This document shows positions 40,811 through 50,431 of a stretch of 64,000 nucleotides of DNA, piece after piece. The stretch is from Mycobacterium sp. ST-F2 (GTDB taxonomy: Bacteria > Actinomycetota > Actinomycetes > Mycobacteriales > Mycobacteriaceae). The DNA is taken from contig NZ_JMHT01000002.1 of the NCBI RefSeq assembly GCF_001905655.1, positions 25,594 to 89,593 of the forward strand. The letters run 5' to 3'. The notes under the pieces were generated by a model, which was not told the DNA's origin, ran no database searches, and saw nothing but the letters and a program-made list of their open reading frames with translations. The number at the start of each line of letters is the position of its first letter. Positions within the stretch are counted from its first letter, which is position 1. Position numbers and translations under genes: made by a program.

Positions 40811-41009
40811 GGGCTTGTCGGTCGCCGATATATTTGACGCCGGCGAAATCTCATCCGTTTGGCTGATGTCCGGACCCGGTTATTTATGGTTTTTTTGATC
40901 GCATGATCACCGGCGTTGTCGTCGGGCGCGTCCATGCGCCCCGGGGGCAGTGGAGTTTGAGTAGTGAATTACTCATCCCGCTGCGCTGTCCCGAGCGCAC
41001 GCTGACGGC

Positions 41010-41237
41010 ATGGCTCTTGACTTGGGCGCACACGAACAGGCGTTGCGCCAACTACCGCTGCCGTATTCCTTGGCATTGCGCCTGCGTGATGCCGGTGTTC
41101 CCGCAGACGCCATTTGTGAGTATGTCGATGTCGAACCGGCGGCCCTCGCCGGCTTTTTCCAGCTCGCCGAGGCAAAGTTGGCTGCCCTGCTATCGCAGTC
41201 CAGGCAGTCGATGGTCAGCCACCTGCACGTGCCGTGA
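41010..41237 (+). CDS. small helical protein, HTH-like
   Basis: About 75 residues: LRQLPLPYSLALRLRDAGVP, DAICEYVDVEPAALAGFFQL, AEAKLAALLSQSR. The pattern resembles the last DNA-binding helices of sigma-70 region 4 or a short HTH. I remember similar mycobacterial proteins of unknown function. It ends 12 bases before the LuxR-family gene and is probably co-transcribed with it, perhaps as its modulator. Confidence 0.6.
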   Translation: MALDLGAHEQALRQLPLPYSLALRLRDAGVPADAICEYVDVEPAALAGFFQLAEAKLAALLSQSRQSMVSHLHVP

Positions 41238-41249
41238 CGACATCCGCGC

Positions 41250-43982
41250 ATGTCCGGACGAACTGCCGTGCTGAACGCCGGCGATCCTGTGCCCACCGAG
41301 CGTGATGTCGGCCTGGCATCGCGCGCCAGAGGGGCAACCGCCCTCTGGCCGCTGACGGGACGAGCCGAAGAACTCAACGTCGTGGCGGCGACACTGGACG
41401 GCAGGGCCGACGGCGCCGGCATCGTGATCGCGGGTCACGCCGGGGTCGGCAAGACAAGGTTGGCCCGTGAAGCGGGCGCCGACGCGGCAAAGTTGGGCTG
41501 GGCCGTGCGGTGGATAGCGGGAACGGCTGCGGCCCAACCGATCCCGTTGGGTGCTCTGGCGCAGTGGGCATCCTCGATCGACAGCCAGCCGTTGCGGATC
41601 GTCAGCGACGTGATCGCGGCGATCACCGATTCACCGCAAGGCGGACCGGTTTTGGTGTTGGTGGACGACGCTCATCTGCTCGATGACCTGTCTGCGTACG
41701 TGATCCATCAGATCGTCGTGCGCCGGGCGGCAACGGTCATCGTGACCCTGCGCAGTGGTACGCACACTCCCGACGTGATCACCGCACTGTGGAAAGACGT
41801 CTCGCTGCCGCGCATCGATTTGCAGGCGCTGTCGAGGCCGCAATCCGACAGTCTGCTCGAGCGTGTCCTCGGGGGTCCGGTCGAGCCCTCATGTGCGGCA
41901 CGCATGTGGCACATGACATTTGGCAACGCGCTGTTCCTTCGACAGCTCGTGATCCAGGAGATCGATGCGCAGCGGCTGGTGGCCGGCCCTGACGGGTGGC
42001 AATGGGCGGGCCCCATCACCGTCACCGGGTCGCTGTTGGAGCTCATCGACAGCCAGATCGGCGCGATCGGTGATGCCGCTGGTGAGGTCATCGACATCGT
42101 CGCGATCGCCGAACCCCTGGAGCTGGAGTACCTCACCCGGCTCGCCGACAGCAGCGCCATCGAATACTGCGAACAGCGCGGGTTGATCACCGTGTCACCA
42201 CCTGGCGTCGGGGTACCGCGGGCCCGTGTCGGGCATCCGCTGTACGGCGAAGCCCGACGGGGGCGCATGGGGTCGGTGCGGTTGGCACGCCTCAGTGGGC
42301 AGATCGTTTCAGCGATGACCGATACGACGACCGTGGACGCCGTGGTCGACCCGGTACGGGTGGGACGGCTGTGGCTGCAGTCCGACCTGCAGCCCGATAT
42401 CGGTGTCCTCATGCGCGCCGCGCAGGTGGCGTACACCCGCCATGACATCGGCTTGACGAGCCGCTTCGCCGAGGCCGCGGTGCACTCTGGCGCCGGTCCC
42501 GAGGCTCGGCTCCTGCTCGCGCACACCCTGATGCATTCGGAGACACCGGGGCGGGCGCTGGAGATTCTGGACCAACTGGCGAGCGAGCCTCTTCCCGACG
42601 TGCTCGGGTCGGTCGTCGGACAACTGCGAGCAGCCAACTTGCTGTGGCCGCTGGCCCAGCCGGACGCCTCATGGCGGATCATCGACGAAACGCTGTGCGG
42701 GTCGTCGCCCGAGTCCATCGCGCAGGCGGAGGCGTTCCGCGCCATGCAGTTGGCCATGGCGGCGCGGCCATCAGAGGCCGTCGCGATCGGCTCGGGAATC
42801 GACCGCGAGCGCCTCGGCGATATGCCGACCCTGATGCTCGCGTGGGCCATGACGATCGCCTTCGGCGATCTCGGGCAACCCGAAGGCGCGGTCGCGGCTG
42901 CCGACGTGGCCGCCGCAACGACCGCGTGGCCGTCCGCGGCGCTGCAAGCGCCGGCCTCGACGCTGGCTGCAGTTCAGGCGCTGGTGCTGTCCGGCGAAAT
43001 CGAGCGCGCTCAGACCCTTGCCAAGCGGGCCGAGCCCGAGTGGGGCGATGTGCCCGGCGTGTTCCGGAGCATCGCTGCCGCGATCAGCGCACTGGCGTCA
43101 CTTGGCGCCGGAGACGTGCGCGCAGCTCATTCCCGGCTGCGGCACGCTCTGGCCGAATCCGCGACGACCGGGGCGAGAATCGGGGTGCACTACTGCTTTT
43201 TGCTCATCTACCTGGAAGCGGTCACTTACCTGGGTGATGTCGATGAGATCGCCAGAGTCTCTGCCATGGTGGACCGTCACCGTCACCCGGCGTTCGCTTT
43301 CCTGGACCCGTGTGCGCGGCTGGCTGCAGCGTGGGCGGCTGCCGCCTCCGGTCGGCTTGCGCAGGCGCGCGCTGCCGCCGAGGACGGTGCTGAGCGTGCG
43401 CGGGTAAACGGTCAACTCGCGTGGGAGGTGCGCTGCCGGCAGTCACTTGTACAGTTCGGCGATATTCGGCAGGCACCACGACTGGCTGAGCTGGCGGACC
43501 AGGTGCAGAGTCCCCGAGCTGTCCTGGGGGCGCGCTGGGCTGCGGCGCTCGCGAAACACGATGCCGGCGAATTGGCGGCAATATCAACAGAATTCGAAGC
43601 GATCGGCGACCGCATCTGCGCCGCTGACGCATCCGCGCAGGCCGCAGCGGCCTATCGCAGGCATCAGCAGCGGGGCACCGCGTTGACGGCCGCTGCCCGG
43701 GCGAGCAGGCTCATCGCCGACTGCGGCGCCACCACTCCGGCCACCCGCACGACGGCTGTGCCGTTGCCGCTGACCAATCGGCAACGCGAGATCGCCGAAC
43801 TCGTTGCCCGCGGTATGCAGAACAAGCAGATCGCCGAGGAGCTGACGCTGTCGGTGCGTACCGTCGAAGGAAACGTCTACCGGTGCTGCACCCAACTCGG
43901 CCTGAACAGCCGGACAGAGCTGGCTCAATTCATGAGGGAGCTGGGTGGCGGAACGGGCACGCCGCCACCTCAGATCACGTAG
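41250..43982 (+). CDS. LuxR-family regulator with N-terminal ATPase (LAL/STAND type)
   Basis: About 910 residues. The AAA/NACHT-type domain begins with LTGRAEELNVVAATLDG, Walker A IVIAGHAGVGKTRLAREAG and Walker B VLVLVDDAHLLDDLS. A long alpha-helical, TPR-like middle part follows. The C-terminal GerE/LuxR HTH (about 845-905) is LPLTNRQREIAELVARGMQN, KQIAEELTLSVRTVEGNVYR. Such proteins are large inducer-sensing activators. It is convergent with the fatty-acid transporter gene, whose end it overlaps by 13 bases; its targets are unknown. Confidence 0.87.
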   Translation: MSGRTAVLNAGDPVPTERDVGLASRARGATALWPLTGRAEELNVVAATLDGRADGAGIVIAGHAGVGKTRLAREAGADAAKLGWAVRWIAGTAAAQPIPLGALAQWASSIDSQPLRIVSDVIAAITDSPQGGPVLVLVDDAHLLDDLSAYVIHQIVVRRAATVIVTLRSGTHTPDVITALWKDVSLPRIDLQALSRPQSDSLLERVLGGPVEPSCAARMWHMTFGNALFLRQLVIQEIDAQRLVAGPDGWQWAGPITVTGSLLELIDSQIGAIGDAAGEVIDIVAIAEPLELEYLTRLADSSAIEYCEQRGLITVSPPGVGVPRARVGHPLYGEARRGRMGSVRLARLSGQIVSAMTDTTTVDAVVDPVRVGRLWLQSDLQPDIGVLMRAAQVAYTRHDIGLTSRFAEAAVHSGAGPEARLLLAHTLMHSETPGRALEILDQLASEPLPDVLGSVVGQLRAANLLWPLAQPDASWRIIDETLCGSSPESIAQAEAFRAMQLAMAARPSEAVAIGSGIDRERLGDMPTLMLAWAMTIAFGDLGQPEGAVAAADVAAATTAWPSAALQAPASTLAAVQALVLSGEIERAQTLAKRAEPEWGDVPGVFRSIAAAISALASLGAGDVRAAHSRLRHALAESATTGARIGVHYCFLLIYLEAVTYLGDVDEIARVSAMVDRHRHPAFAFLDPCARLAAAWAAAASGRLAQARAAAEDGAERARVNGQLAWEVRCRQSLVQFGDIRQAPRLAELADQVQSPRAVLGARWAAALAKHDAGELAAISTEFEAIGDRICAADASAQAAAAYRRHQQRGTALTAAARASRLIADCGATTPATRTTAVPLPLTNRQREIAELVARGMQNKQIAEELTLSVRTVEGNVYRCCTQLGLNSRTELAQFMRELGGGTGTPPPQIT

Positions 43983-45460
43983 GGCGCGATGAGCATGGTG
44001 GCACCCAACACCACCGTCCCGATCAGGAACGCGACGACCGTAAAGCCCATCACCTGACGGACATTCAGCTTCGCGATCGCCAGCAGCGGCAACAGCCAGA
44101 ACGGCTGGATCATGTTCGCGACGCCCTCGCCGACGGCCACGGCCATCGAGATCAACCCCAGGTACGCCGGCGAATGCTGACCGATCGCCACCGCCGAGTC
44201 GACCGCGATCGGGCCCTGCACCGCCCAGTGCCCACCGCCGGACGGGACGAACAGGCTGATGATCAGGGAGCCGATGAAGGTCAGGAACGGCAGCGCGTGT
44301 TCGGTCGCGCCGTTGACCAGCGCCTCGGCCAGCAGCGTCTGTAGCGGCTTGTCTGCCTTCGTCGCCTGATAACCCAACAGGCCGACCAGACCGCCGTACA
44401 GCGGGTACTGCAGAAGCAACGGACCCGAGACTTTGGCGGCTCCGGTGAACGCTCGGATGAATCGGATCGGAGTGCGGTGCAGCAGTGCGCTGGTGATCGT
44501 GAACAGCATGATCATCGACGAGATGTTCAGGGCGAACCCGCTCATCACGAAATAGGCCATGCCCGCGGCGAATACGAGAACGTTGAGGATCCAGAGATTC
44601 TCGAGCCATTCGGCAAAGGTCTTCTTGCCTGGCGCCGGCGGAGCCGGCAATCCTGCCGCAGCTCCGCTGTCCGGCTGGTTTTCGTCCTCGAAGACCGCCG
44701 GGTCGGGCGCCAGGCTCTGCGTCGGCGCCATGCGCCAGACCGCCAGCGCGAGCACCGCCAGGACGACGATGGCCGACAGCCAGCTGTAGGGCTGGAAGAT
44801 GGTCTGGCTCAACGGAACAGTGATACCGGTCAGCTTGTGGATCACGTTGATCGGGCTGCCGCTGTCGGTGTTGGCCAGCGCGATCGATGACGACAGTCCC
44901 TGTGTCCAGACGATGAAGCCCATGAACGCCGCCGCGATGAGGTAGCCGAAATGCGCGTCGGTGAAACGCTTTGCGACCTGCCGGGCGACCAGCGCGCCGG
45001 CGACCAGTCCCAGCCCCCAGTTCAGCAGGGACAGCACGGCGCTGACGCTGAAACAGAGGAGGGCGCCCTGCACCTGGTTGTTCGGCTTGCTCGCGATGTG
45101 GACGATGGCCCGCTTGAGGACGGGCGCCTCGGCGAGCGTGTAGCCCGTCACGAGGATCAGCACCATCTGGAAGGCGAACGTGAAGATGTTCTGCGATCCC
45201 CACACACCGCTGTACCAGGCCTTGAGCATGCCGCTGGGCGTGGCGCCGTGCACCAGAAGGGCGACCATCGCGGCGACCAGAACGGTCAGGATGACGGCGA
45301 ACAGGTACGGGTCGGGCATCAGGCGTTCGACGTAGCGGACACACAGTGCGGTCAGGGATTGCATGAGGCCGCGGCTTTCGGGCCTGGTGCCCGTACCGGT
45401 GCCCTTCGGATGTTCGCTCGTTGCCACGTGATCCGCCTTCGCAGTGTCTGGGTACGGCAC
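43970..45460 (-). CDS. AtoE-family short-chain fatty acid transporter
   Basis: About 496 residues with 10-12 membrane helices. AtoE family hallmarks: YVERLMPDPYLFAVILTVLV at the start, NWGLGLVAGALVARQVAKRF, TITSALLHRTPIRFIRAFTG, FVPSGGGHWAVQGPI and VGEGVANMIQPFWLLPLLAI. It probably imports acetoacetate, butyrate or similar acids. It starts at GTG 45460; a GTG at 45424 with GGCGGA in front would shorten the hydrophilic N-terminus by 12 residues. The next gene upstream, divergent, is an alcohol dehydrogenase. Confidence 0.88.
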   Translation of the reverse strand: MPYPDTAKADHVATSEHPKGTGTGTRPESRGLMQSLTALCVRYVERLMPDPYLFAVILTVLVAAMVALLVHGATPSGMLKAWYSGVWGSQNIFTFAFQMVLILVTGYTLAEAPVLKRAIVHIASKPNNQVQGALLCFSVSAVLSLLNWGLGLVAGALVARQVAKRFTDAHFGYLIAAAFMGFIVWTQGLSSSIALANTDSGSPINVIHKLTGITVPLSQTIFQPYSWLSAIVVLAVLALAVWRMAPTQSLAPDPAVFEDENQPDSGAAAGLPAPPAPGKKTFAEWLENLWILNVLVFAAGMAYFVMSGFALNISSMIMLFTITSALLHRTPIRFIRAFTGAAKVSGPLLLQYPLYGGLVGLLGYQATKADKPLQTLLAEALVNGATEHALPFLTFIGSLIISLFVPSGGGHWAVQGPIAVDSAVAIGQHSPAYLGLISMAVAVGEGVANMIQPFWLLPLLAIAKLNVRQVMGFTVVAFLIGTVVLGATMLIAPYVI

Positions 45461-45567
45461 TCATCATGGCGGGTGAGCGACGTCAGGGTGGCGCCTTTGC
45501 GCAACGCTTCGTCCGTCCTGGATCGTTCGGCCGGCGCCCGACGGCCCTGTCCGAATGGGTAGTACGC

Positions 45568-45585
45568 GACCCGCCCGGGCGGGTC
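45568..45585. promoter_or_regulatory. 18-bp perfect palindrome in the atoE/adh intergenic region
   Basis: GACCCGCCCGGGCGGGTC is self-complementary over 18 bases. It lies 108 bases before the GTG of the transporter and 127 bases before the zinc alcohol dehydrogenase, so it could regulate either divergent promoter. Confidence 0.55.
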
Positions 45586-45711
45586 CGGGAGTCGGTCCGA
45601 TCGGGGCATGCGGCGGCGCATCGCTGTCAATAGCGTTGTGTGCTATCAGCTTTGCGCCAACCAGAACCTCAAACCCTCTTCCGGACCAATTCTCACGAAT
45701 GGAGTGAATCG

Positions 45712-46779
45712 ATGACACAGACTCTGGCCACTGAAACTGTGGCGGGACATGCCGACACCATGCAGGCTGCGGTCGTGACCGACTTCGGCATGCCGCTGCA
45801 GGTGCACGACCTGCAACTGCCGACGCCAGGCTTTGGCGAAGCCCTGGTCAAGCTCGAAACATCCGGAGTCTGCCACACGGATTTACATGCCGCGCATGGT
45901 GATTGGCCGGTCAAGCCGCAGCCGCCGTTTGTGCCGGGCCATGAAGGCTACGGCACCGTCGTCGCGCTCGGCGAGGGCGTGGTTGACCTCGCCGTCGGAG
46001 ACAAGGTCGGTAACGCCTGGCTGTGGTCGGCCTGTGGCCGCTGCGAGTACTGCCGGACGGGCTGGGAGACCTTGTGCGAAAGTCAGCGCAACGGTGGATA
46101 TTCCGTGAACGGTAGCTTCGGCACGTACATGCTGGTCAACGCTGACTATGCCGCGCGGATCCCCGACGGCGCCGACCCGCTGGAGATTGCCCCGATCCTG
46201 TGCGCCGGCGTCACGGTCTACAAGGGTCTCAAGGTCACCGACACCCGGCCCGGCCAGTGGGTGGCGATCTCAGGCATCGGCGGGCTGGGACATATCGCGG
46301 TTCAGTACGCCCGCGCGATGGGTCTACGTGTGGTGGCCATCGATGTCGACGATGCCAAACTCGCGCTCGCCACCCGACTCGGCGCCGAGGTCGCCATCAA
46401 CGCCCGTACCGCCGACGTTGTCGAATCGGTGCAGCAGGCCACCGGCGGAGTGCATGGTGTCCTGGTCACTGCCGTGCACCCGCAGGCGTTCGGTCAGGCG
46501 ATCGCACTGGCCCGTCGCGGTGGCACCATCGTGTTCAACGGACTGCCGCCGGGCGACTTCCCGGCACCGATCTTCGACATCGTTCTCAAGGGACTCACCA
46601 TCAGGGGGTCGATTGTCGGAACGCGGCAAGACATGGCCGAGGCACTCGACTTCTACGCGCGGGGCCTGATCAAGCCGACCGTCACCAGCGCGCGCCTCGA
46701 TGAGATCAATGATGTGTTCGCGCGGATGGAGCACGGACAGATCGACGGCCGCATCGTCATCGACTACCGGAATGCGTAG
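45712..46779 (+). CDS. zinc-dependent alcohol dehydrogenase (AdhP-like)
   Basis: About 355 residues, medium-chain dehydrogenase family. Catalytic-zinc residues are Cys in SGVCHTDLHAAHGDWP and the His-Glu of PFVPGHEGYG; structural zinc is bound by CGRCEYCRTGWETLC. The NAD-binding motif is AISGIGGLGHIAVQYARAMG. It should oxidise ethanol or other primary alcohols. ATG 45712 follows TGGAG. It is convergent with the response-regulator gene of the kinase/iron-ADH operon, with a strong shared terminator between. Confidence 0.9.
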   Translation: MTQTLATETVAGHADTMQAAVVTDFGMPLQVHDLQLPTPGFGEALVKLETSGVCHTDLHAAHGDWPVKPQPPFVPGHEGYGTVVALGEGVVDLAVGDKVGNAWLWSACGRCEYCRTGWETLCESQRNGGYSVNGSFGTYMLVNADYAARIPDGADPLEIAPILCAGVTVYKGLKVTDTRPGQWVAISGIGGLGHIAVQYARAMGLRVVAIDVDDAKLALATRLGAEVAINARTADVVESVQQATGGVHGVLVTAVHPQAFGQAIALARRGGTIVFNGLPPGDFPAPIFDIVLKGLTIRGSIVGTRQDMAEALDFYARGLIKPTVTSARLDEINDVFARMEHGQIDGRIVIDYRNA

Positions 46780-46813
46780 CAGCACATAAGGTCAACCTGA
46801 AAATCGACAACAG

Positions 46814-46850
46814 CTGATCTAGGCCGACGAAGATCGTCGGCCTAGATCAG
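46814..46850. terminator. bidirectional terminator between adh and the response regulator
   Basis: CTGATCTAGGCCGACGA (46814-46830) pairs perfectly over 17 bp with TCGTCGGCCTAGATCAG (46834-46850), with a 3-base loop. It overlaps the stop codon of the regulator gene. Confidence 0.88.
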
Positions 46851-47498
46851 TCCGCGTTTACTCGCCGCGTACACGGCCTCGGCACGTCGGCTGACGTCGA
46901 GTTTGCGCATGATGTTGCTGATGTGGAACTTGGCGGTGGTAGCCGAGATGTACAGCTGCTCACCGATCTTGTGGTTCGACAGGCCCGCCGCGAGCAGCCG
47001 CAACACTTCCATCTCGCGGTCGGTGAGCTTCTCGCGATGATCGCCGCGTCCACTCATCGAGCGGACCACGGCGGCCGCGCTGCGCGAGTCGAACGCGCTC
47101 TGCCCGACGGAGATCGCACGGATCGCCCGCACCAGTTCTGTGGTGTCGACGTCCTTGACCACGTAGCCGCGCGCTCCGGCATGCACCGCACGGACCACGA
47201 GGTCCTCATCGAGGAACGTGGTCAGGACGAGCAGCCCGACGTCGGGGTGAGCTCCAGAGAGCTTGGTACACAAGGACAATCCCTCGAAGTCCGACCCCGC
47301 TGACAGCTTGAGATCGACCAGCACCACATCGGGTCGCGTCGCCGCGACCATGGCGACTGCTTCGGGCTCGCTGGAGGCTTCGCCGACCACGACGAGATCA
47401 TGCTCGCGTTCCAGTAGTGACCGCAGGCCCTGTCGGAGGATGGCATGGTCGTCCACCAGCGCAAGGCGGATGGTCCCGGTACCGGTGTCAACGGTCAT
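46842..47498 (-). CDS. NarL/FixJ-type response regulator
   Basis: About 218 residues. The receiver is IRLALVDDHAILRQGLRSLL with the phospho-Asp in VVLVDLKLSAG and TSLVLTTFLDED-like switch residues (VLTTFLDEDLV). The LuxR HTH (about 155-215) is LTDREMEVLRLLAAGLSNHK, IGEQLYISATTAKFHISNIM. It overlaps the 3' end of the GAF kinase gene by ATGA and is its partner. The pair ends an operon headed by an iron alcohol dehydrogenase, so it probably controls alcohol metabolism genes in this area. Confidence 0.9.
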   Translation of the reverse strand: MTVDTGTGTIRLALVDDHAILRQGLRSLLEREHDLVVVGEASSEPEAVAMVAATRPDVVLVDLKLSAGSDFEGLSLCTKLSGAHPDVGLLVLTTFLDEDLVVRAVHAGARGYVVKDVDTTELVRAIRAISVGQSAFDSRSAAAVVRSMSGRGDHREKLTDREMEVLRLLAAGLSNHKIGEQLYISATTAKFHISNIMRKLDVSRRAEAVYAASKRGLI

Positions 47499-48877
47499 GG
47501 CACAACTCCTTCGCGCGGAGCTTCTTCTGGGGCCCGCGGGATGGTGGCGACAACCCGCACGCCGCCGATGCGAGACCGGCCGACCGTGAAGGTCCCGCCG
47601 TATTCCCGGCAGCGTGCCAGCATGTTCGCCAGGCCTCGATGATGCCCATCGAGGTCGGCGACGTCGGCCAGTCGAAGCATCAGCCGGATCTTGTCGGGGT
47701 CGCCGATGCCGTCGTCGGACACCGACAGGGTGACGCCGGCGGCGCGGTAGCTCAAGCGCACGATGGCCCGTGAGGCGCGGCCGTGCATCGCGGTGTTGAA
47801 CAGCGCCTCACCGGCGATCCGGAGCAGGCTGCGTTCGACCGCGCTGGGCAATTCGGCGACACCGCCGTCGACCCGCAGCGTCACCCGCAGGTCTTTTGGC
47901 ATGTGCACCGTGGCGAGCTGTTCGAGCAGCTCGGGCAGGCTGGACCGATCGGCATCGGAGGAATGATTGAGCGCATAAATGGCCGACCGCAGTTGGTCGA
48001 CCGCTGACCGGGTCAGTGCTTTGGCCGTGTCCAGCCGTTCGACCAGACTTGCTGGGCCGGAACGTGATTCGACCTCGCTACGGCACACCTCGATCTGCAT
48101 GCCCGCCGACAAGACCGTCTGCGCGACGCTGTCATGCAGTTCCCGTGCGATGCGGTGCCGCTCGGAGTCCAGCACCTGATGGCGTTGTGCCGCACCGAGT
48201 TCCCGTTGCGTCGCCAGCAACTGTGCGTTGCGTGCCTCCGACTGCGCCAGCAGGGTTTGCGAACGCTGGAACAGTTCACAGTTCTGTAGCGCCACCGCAG
48301 TCTGGCTGGCGAGAATCCGCATCACCGCCTCGTCGATACCGTCGAGGAGCCGGTGCGGCGGCGTCCAGGCCGCGAACGCCCCGACGACCCCGCCGTCGAG
48401 TTCGATCGGGACATGTGAGTGGTGGCTTTCGATCACCGGTACACGGAACTGGGCAAGCTGACCGCGCAGGACGTCGTTGAGCCGGTTCAGGACCGCATCC
48501 GGAAGGTGCGGTACCGGATGTTTGGTGCCCGACAGGCCTTCGAAGGAGTATGCGTGCCCATCGGCGTCCAGGATGAGGTGACGGGGTCGCGCCTCCGGCA
48601 GAGCACCGTCCGCCAGCGCCAACAGCACCCATTCGGCACCGAGGTGGGTACGGGCTGCCTCGGCGACGGCCCGGACCAGATTCTCGGGTCCGTTGACGGT
48701 CTGAACCAGAGCACGCGAGATGGCGTCGAGCGCGGCGACCACCCGTTCGGTGCGTTGCGCCGCCACCCGGAACTCGGGATAGAACGTGCCTTTGCCGGAA
48801 CGCACACCCGTGAGCTGATCCAGATCCGGGACGGCGGCGCGTCGCGGGACCACCGGGTTGCCGGGCAAGGTTGTCAT
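47495..48877 (-). CDS. GAF-domain NarL-class sensor histidine kinase
   Basis: About 460 residues, no membrane helix. A GAF-like domain is at about 45-210 (ALVQTVNGPENLVRAVAEAA, MRILASQTAVALQNCELF). The HisKA_3 helix carries the phospho-His in RHRIARELHDSVAQTVLSAG, and the ATPase part has LLRIAGEALFNTAMHGRASR and VSDDGIGDPDKIR. ATG 48877 overlaps the stop of the iron-ADH gene (ATGA), and its own stop overlaps the regulator, so all three are co-translated. The GAF domain may read an alcohol, aldehyde or redox signal made by the dehydrogenase. Confidence 0.88.
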   Translation of the reverse strand: MTTLPGNPVVPRRAAVPDLDQLTGVRSGKGTFYPEFRVAAQRTERVVAALDAISRALVQTVNGPENLVRAVAEAARTHLGAEWVLLALADGALPEARPRHLILDADGHAYSFEGLSGTKHPVPHLPDAVLNRLNDVLRGQLAQFRVPVIESHHSHVPIELDGGVVGAFAAWTPPHRLLDGIDEAVMRILASQTAVALQNCELFQRSQTLLAQSEARNAQLLATQRELGAAQRHQVLDSERHRIARELHDSVAQTVLSAGMQIEVCRSEVESRSGPASLVERLDTAKALTRSAVDQLRSAIYALNHSSDADRSSLPELLEQLATVHMPKDLRVTLRVDGGVAELPSAVERSLLRIAGEALFNTAMHGRASRAIVRLSYRAAGVTLSVSDDGIGDPDKIRLMLRLADVADLDGHHRGLANMLARCREYGGTFTVGRSRIGGVRVVATIPRAPEEAPREGVVP

Positions 48878-50094
48878 AGCGCAGCCCGGAACAGCGCGCG
48901 CAGCTGCGCATCGTCGATGGGGCGGGGGTTGGTGGTCAGGCACGCATCCTGAAGAGCGTTGTGGGCCAACACCGGAACATCGACGTCGCGCACTCCCAAC
49001 TCGGCCAGCCCGCGCGGCACGCCGACCTGCCTGGCCAGCTCCTGGAGTCGATCAGCAAGTGCCAGTGCGGATTCCAGCTCCGGAGCGCGCTTGTCGGCGA
49101 TCCCGAGGCAAGTGGCGATGGTGGCGAAAGGAGCCGGATCGGCCTCGGCGTTGAACCGCACCACGTGGGGTAGCAGCACGCCGTTGATGACGCCGTGCGG
49201 CAAGTCGAGGAGCCCACCGACCTGATGGCTCATGGCGTGCGCGGCTCCCAGGATGGCGTTGGTGAACGCGAGACCCGCTTCCAATGCGGCTTGGGCCATC
49301 AGCACCCGGGCCGGCATGTCCTGCGGTCGCTCGATGGTGCTGACCAGGTTTTCGGTGACCATCACGACCGACCGCAGTGCGTGATGGTCGGTCAGCTGGT
49401 TGTGCCCGAGCGATACAAACGCCTCGATGCCGTGCGTCAGCGCGTCCAGACCCGTTGCCGCATTGAGCCATTCGGGCATGGTGGTGAGCAGGCGGGGATC
49501 GATGACGGTGATGTCGGGGACCAGGGCACGGCCCAAGATGGTGATCTTGGTGTTGTGGGTCGTGTCGGTGACGATGCAGAACTGTGAGACGTCGGCGCCG
49601 GTGCCCGACGTGGACGGCAGCACCACCAGTGGCGGAATCGGCGCGGTCGCCTTGTCGACTCCGGCGTAGTCGAGGATGTGTCCGCCATTGGCCGCCAGGA
49701 TCGCTACGCCTTTGGCGGCGTCGATCACCGAGCCGCCGCCCAGAGCAATGAGCACATCGCAGCCGTGCGACCGGTAGAACTCGTGGCCTGCAGTCACCTC
49801 GTGATCTTTGGGGTTCGGCGTCAGAGCACTCCACACGTGCGCCTCGACGCACTGGGCACGTAGGTGCCCGACCAGCTCGGCCACCCAGCCGGCCTCGATC
49901 AGGCCGGGGTCGGTGACCAGCATCGGCCGCAGCCCGCCCAGGCGGACCGCGGCGTATGCGGCCTCCGCCATCGAGTCGATGCCGAACACGATCTCCGGGG
50001 CATGAAATTTCAACAGCCGAGTCGGCGGAGCGGTCGCCGCCGTCGTCGCCGCGATCTGCGCGGGCGCCATCACATCGAGTCTCACCCGACCCAT
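48874..50094 (-). CDS. iron-containing alcohol dehydrogenase
   Basis: About 406 residues, group III Fe-dependent dehydrogenase. NAD-binding CDVLIALGGGSVIDAAKGVA, then STSGTGADVSQFCIVTD, GLDALTHGIEAFVSLGHNQL and the metal ligands of GAAHAMSHQVGGLLDLPHGV. It should oxidise a primary alcohol or diol. ATG 50094 directly follows AGGA, which is too close for a good ribosome-binding site; an ATG at 50070 is possible. It heads the kinase/regulator operon. A 20-bp palindrome lies 69 bases upstream. Confidence 0.9.
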   Translation of the reverse strand: MGRVRLDVMAPAQIAATTAATAPPTRLLKFHAPEIVFGIDSMAEAAYAAVRLGGLRPMLVTDPGLIEAGWVAELVGHLRAQCVEAHVWSALTPNPKDHEVTAGHEFYRSHGCDVLIALGGGSVIDAAKGVAILAANGGHILDYAGVDKATAPIPPLVVLPSTSGTGADVSQFCIVTDTTHNTKITILGRALVPDITVIDPRLLTTMPEWLNAATGLDALTHGIEAFVSLGHNQLTDHHALRSVVMVTENLVSTIERPQDMPARVLMAQAALEAGLAFTNAILGAAHAMSHQVGGLLDLPHGVINGVLLPHVVRFNAEADPAPFATIATCLGIADKRAPELESALALADRLQELARQVGVPRGLAELGVRDVDVPVLAHNALQDACLTTNPRPIDDAQLRALFRAAL

Positions 50095-50431
50095 TCCTCA
50101 TCCTGTGATCCAGGTAACACGCCCAGCCTACGGTGTGCCGTCGCTCGGACCAATGTGCGCGTGGGTAGGTCGCTACCTACCCGATCGGGCAGGTCACCCG
50201 ACGGTTTGCCGGGTTTCACCGCGGGTATCCACATCGCAGCAGCTATGCCAGTTCGAAGAGGCCCGGACGATGCCGTACTCCGCGATCGCGGTAGCGGCTC
50301 ATTTTGGTGTCGTGGTTCGGGCTCTGGCGCCGGCGCAATCGAAAGCTGATCGGTTGGCGGCGTTCATGTTTCGCTCGAACTCGGAAATAATCGGATGACT
50401 CTCCAGGTGCCTTCGTGATACCCGTTGGTAC
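50095..50431. other. divergent intergenic region between iron-ADH and the Eis-like gene
   Basis: 337 bases with no supportable gene. It contains the palindrome GGGTAGGT-CGCT-ACCTACCC (50163-50182), listed separately, and an AT-richer stretch at about 50340-50400 before the acetyltransferase. Confidence 0.5.
50163..50182. promoter_or_regulatory. palindromic operator candidate upstream of iron-ADH
   Basis: GGGTAGGT (50163-50170), CGCT, ACCTACCC (50175-50182), perfect 8-bp arms. The NarL-type regulator encoded in the operon, or another alcohol regulator, may bind here. Confidence 0.55.
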
